Below, piece by piece: positions 61,793 to 64,000 of a stretch of DNA of 64,000 bases (positions are counted from its first letter, which is position 1; every line of letters begins with the position of its first letter). The notes under the pieces were generated by a model. The model was not told the origin of the DNA and did no database searches. It was given only the letters and a program-made list of their open reading frames with translations. Source of the stretch: Chania fonticola_B (GTDB taxonomy: Bacteria > Pseudomonadota > Gammaproteobacteria > Enterobacterales > Enterobacteriaceae); NCBI RefSeq assembly GCF_048537545.1, contig NZ_CP183218.1. One strand, 5' to 3'. Both the position numbers and the translations under genes were made by a program.

Positions 61793-62623
61793 ATGGCCAC
61801 TCCCGTTCCCGCCAAACGCGGTAAAAAACCCCGCGCCGCCGCACCCGCTACCAGCACGGCGACCGGCCAGGTCCAGTCATTGACCCGTGGTCTGAAACTA
61901 TTGGAATATATTGCCGAAGCGCAGGGCAACGTAGCGCTGACCGATCTGGCCCAGCAAGCCGGGTTGCCCAACTCCACCACCCATCGCCTGCTGACGACCA
62001 TGCAACAGCAGGGGTTTGTCCGTCAGGTGGGCGATCTTGGCCTGTGGACCATGGGGGCACATGCGTTTGTGGTGGGCAGCAGCTTCCTGCAAAGCCGTAA
62101 CCTGTTGGCGATGGTACACCCAACGCTGCGCCGCCTGATGGAAGAGTCGGGGGAAACGGTCAATCTGGCGGTGATGGACAAAGCCGAGGATCAGGCGGTG
62201 ATTATCGATCAGGTACAATGCACCGCGTTGATGCGCATGTCAGCCCCGATTGGCGGCAAGCTGCCGATGCACGCCTCTGGCGCTGGCAAAGCCTTTCTGG
62301 CCAGCATGCAGGATGATGAGGTAACCCGGCTGCTGCATAAAAAAGGCATGCACACCTATACCCCACACACGCTAACGCCACATAACCTGAAAGAAGGGTT
62401 GGCGGTGATCCGCAAGCAGGGGTTCTCGTTCGACGATGAAGAGCATGCCCTGGGCCTACGCTGTCTGGCTGCCTGCATCTTTGATGAACACCGCGAAGCC
62501 TTTGCCGCCATCTCCATCTCCGGCCCGGTATCACGCATTACCGACGATCGCGTTACCGAACTGGGTGCGCTAGTGATCCATGCGGCAAAAGAAATCAGCC
62601 TGGAGTACGGCGGCGTACGGTGA
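61793..62623 (+). CDS. iclR: Transcriptional repressor IclR of the glyoxylate bypass
   Basis: A 276-residue repressor of aceBAK. The N-terminal winged helix-turn-helix (residues 22-90) contains QSLTRGLKLLEYIAEAQGNV and QAGLPNSTTHRLLTTMQQQG; the C-terminal effector domain contains LMRMSAPIGGKLPMHASGAG and ALGLRCLAACIFDEHREAFA with the Cys typical of the family. Collinear with E. coli IclR. It is divergent from metH, as in E. coli, but aceBAK is not on its other side; gntK and edd follow instead. Confidence 0.94.
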   Translation: MATPVPAKRGKKPRAAAPATSTATGQVQSLTRGLKLLEYIAEAQGNVALTDLAQQAGLPNSTTHRLLTTMQQQGFVRQVGDLGLWTMGAHAFVVGSSFLQSRNLLAMVHPTLRRLMEESGETVNLAVMDKAEDQAVIIDQVQCTALMRMSAPIGGKLPMHASGAGKAFLASMQDDEVTRLLHKKGMHTYTPHTLTPHNLKEGLAVIRKQGFSFDDEEHALGLRCLAACIFDEHREAFAAISISGPVSRITDDRVTELGALVIHAAKEISLEYGGVR

Positions 62624-62629
62624 TTAGAC

Positions 62630-62647
62630 GGGCGCAGCATTGCGCCC
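62630..62647 (+). terminator. Hairpin after iclR (short GC palindrome, copy 3 of 3)
   Basis: A 7-bp perfect stem (GGGCGCA with TGCGCCC) and a GCAT loop, 6 bp past the iclR stop, no T-run. It resembles 13161-13179 and 44997-45020 in the GGGCGC/GCGCCC stem. Confidence 0.5.
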
Positions 62648-62792
62648 TAAGCCCTGAGCAAATTCCCGCTGTTATTTTTCTGTATCGCGCTGTAGAGACT
62701 TTGTTTCGCCTCCCGCGAAAAGTATGAATTCGATCACAATTAGCGATCTTGCCACCGAAAGCCGATTGCAACCTTTGGCGCTTCCCCTGACA

Positions 62793-62808
62793 ATGTTACC
62801 GATAACAT
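62793..62808 (+). promoter_or_regulatory. GntR operator 1 of gntK
   Basis: ATGTTACCGATAACAT is close to the palindromic GntR site of E. coli gluconate genes (ATGTTACC then GGTAACAT). It shares its last two bases with operator 2. Confidence 0.82.
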
Positions 62809-62822
62809 GTTACCGGTAACAA
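62807..62822 (+). promoter_or_regulatory. GntR operator 2 of gntK
   Basis: ATGTTACCGGTAACAA is an almost perfect palindrome, placed end to end with operator 1, about 60 bp before gntK. Two dimers on adjoining sites would give tight gluconate-dependent repression of gntK and probably edd. Confidence 0.85.
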
Positions 62823-62881
62823 TCATTCGTAAAATAATATAGCCGCAGCAGACTATGACTCGCAGGTGGGGGAACCAAACC

Positions 62882-63421
62882 ATGATCAATAATCAGAATC
62901 GTGTTTACGTCATTATGGGCGTATCCGGCAGCGGTAAGTCTGCCGTCGCCAATGCCGTGGCCCAACGGCTATCCGCCAACTTCCTGGACGGTGACTTTCT
63001 CCATCCGCGCTGCAATATCCAGAAAATGGCCTCAGGCGAACCGCTCAATGACGACGATCGCGCACCATGGTTGGCCGCCCTGAACGACGCGGCTTTCGCT
63101 ATGCAGCGTACCAATGCGGTCTCGATCATCGTCTGCTCTGCACTGAAAAAACATTATCGCGATCGGCTGCGTGCCGGTAATGACAATCTGTCATTCATCT
63201 ATCTGCACGGCGACTTCCCGGTGATCGAGGCTCGGCTGGCTGCCCGCAAGGGGCATTTCTTCAAACCCCAAATGCTGGTCACCCAGTTCGCCACGCTGGA
63301 GCAGCCGGGCCAAGACGAAATTGACGTCCAGGCCATCGATATCGATCAATCACTGGATGCAGTGATTGCCGACACTGTGCGGCATATCCAGAGTTTCCAA
63401 CCACAAGAAGCCTGTGCATAA
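62882..63421 (+). CDS. gntK: Gluconokinase GntK
   Basis: A 179-residue cytosolic kinase that makes 6-phosphogluconate from gluconate. Walker A is GVSGSGKS at residues 13-20; LDGDFLHPRCNIQKMASGEP, LNDDDRAPWL and ALKKHYRDRLRAGNDNLSFI are hallmarks of the family. It is closer to GntK than to IdnK by recollection. The ATG at 62882 has GGGGGAA upstream and replaces a weaker one at 62855. Preceded by two GntR operators and followed by edd, so gluconate phosphorylation and the Entner-Doudoroff pathway are linked here. Confidence 0.94.
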   Translation: MINNQNRVYVIMGVSGSGKSAVANAVAQRLSANFLDGDFLHPRCNIQKMASGEPLNDDDRAPWLAALNDAAFAMQRTNAVSIIVCSALKKHYRDRLRAGNDNLSFIYLHGDFPVIEARLAARKGHFFKPQMLVTQFATLEQPGQDEIDVQAIDIDQSLDAVIADTVRHIQSFQPQEACA

Positions 63422-63486
63422 CGAGATGTTCTGAACGACATAACTGGCCCTCGCCGCGCGCATTAGGGCTGCATTGTGAGGATGAT

Positions 63487-64000
63487 ATGATTAACAGCAC
63501 CCTGGCACGTGTAACACAACGCATTATTGAACGTTCAAAAGAGAGCCGAGCTGCCTATCTGGCACGTATTAGCGCAGCCCGCACGCAGACGGTACACCGC
63601 TCGCAGCTAGCCTGTGGCAACCTGGCCCACGGTTTTGCCGCCTGCCAGCCCGACGATAAAGCCGCCCTGAAAAACATGGTGCGCAGCGATATCGCCATCA
63701 TCACCGCCTACAACGATATGCTCTCTGCCCACCAGCCTTATGAAAGCTATCCACAGCGGCTAAAGCAGGCGTTACACAGCGTTGGCGCCGTTGGCCAGGT
63801 CGCAGGTGGTGTGCCAGCAATGTGCGACGGCGTGACACAGGGACAGGACGGCATGGAGCTGTCTTTGATGAGCCGCGATGTGATAGCCATGTCCGCAGCC
63901 ATCGGCCTTTCCCATAACATGTTCGACGGCGCATTGTTTCTGGGTATCTGTGACAAGATTGTGCCAGGGCTGGTAATGTCCGCCTTGTCCTTCGGCCATT
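63487..64000 (+). CDS. edd: Phosphogluconate dehydratase (partial, N-terminal 171 codons)
   Basis: The frame opens at the ATG at 63487 after GAGGA and runs off the right edge. It encodes the start of the Fe-S dehydratase that turns 6-phosphogluconate into 2-keto-3-deoxy-6-phosphogluconate. The opening RVTQRIIERSKESRAAYLAR, then HRSQLACGNLAHGFAACQPD, IAIITAYNDMLSAHQPYESY, GQVAGGVPAMCDGVTQGQDG and LSHNMFDGALFLGICDKIVP match E. coli Edd residue by residue in most places; cluster-binding Cys residues are in PAMCDG and GICDKI. It lies 65 bp after gntK and is probably co-transcribed with it. Confidence 0.95.
   Translation, partial: MINSTLARVTQRIIERSKESRAAYLARISAARTQTVHRSQLACGNLAHGFAACQPDDKAALKNMVRSDIAIITAYNDMLSAHQPYESYPQRLKQALHSVGAVGQVAGGVPAMCDGVTQGQDGMELSLMSRDVIAMSAAIGLSHNMFDGALFLGICDKIVPGLVMSALSFGH

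Overview
The window is a chromosomal segment of an enterobacterium, most likely Serratia or a close Yersiniaceae relative. This rests on protein similarity to Escherichia coli, on local gene order (ssb/uvrA, tyrB-alr-dnaB-qorA-pspG-dusA-zur-yjbJ-dinF-lexA-dgkA-plsB-ubiA-ubiC-malM-lamB-malK/malE-malF-malG-psiE, pgi, lysC, yjbB, metH, iclR) and on fairly high GC. No database search was possible, so the genus is an inference. No tRNA, rRNA or CRISPR array was seen.

Layout. 1-5100: purine permease ghxQ and the cut-off antiporter gene yjcE, then a small accessory stretch (VOC protein, glutathione transferase, a broken lipocalin-like gene, a DUF1471 protein, an SDR). 5100-25990: housekeeping genes for DNA repair and replication (ssb, uvrA, dnaB, lexA, dinF), aromatic amino acids (tyrB, a periplasmic cyclohexadienyl dehydratase, an Lrp-type regulator), cell wall and lipids (alr, dgkA, plsB), stress and metal control (pspG, zur, yjbJ) and tRNA modification (dusA). 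26009-27652: an IS1182-type insertion sequence that landed in, and duplicated, the hairpin terminator between plsB and ubiA. 27675-38015: ubiquinone genes ubiCA and the divergent maltose regulon, with a shrunken, apparently catalytically dead GH13 protein overlapping malK. 38015-46694: psiE, an orphan wzi, pgi, a lysine riboswitch with lysC, a palindromic MITE-like element, a PanS-like transporter and yjbB. 57837-64000: metH, iclR, gntK and the start of edd.

The most interesting region is 47015-57799, which corresponds to the functionally uncharacterised ygcNO-ygcPQRSUW-yqcE-ygcE group of E. coli, here placed between yjbB and metH. It encodes two MFS transporters, an SDR dehydrogenase, an FGGY sugar kinase, an FAD-linked dehydrogenase, an electron-transfer flavoprotein pair, an ETF-quinone oxidoreductase with its ferredoxin, and a GlpP-like antiterminator (ygcP). 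The likely job is uptake and flavin-linked oxidation of a sugar or polyol, with electrons passed through ETF to quinone. The divergent ygcW and yqcE transcripts each appear to have a good CRP site, a nearly identical leader, a strong intrinsic terminator before the first gene and a 7-bp alternative helix that would break that terminator. This looks like paired antitermination control by YgcP and is the main candidate for an undescribed regulatory system.

Start sites were moved inward from the longest open frame where family length or a Shine-Dalgarno sequence called for it (yjbR, pheC, zur, yjbJ, dinF, plsB, ubiA, ubiC, malM, the GH13-like gene, malE, lysC, panS, yjbB, ygcO, ygcW, yqcE, gntK).
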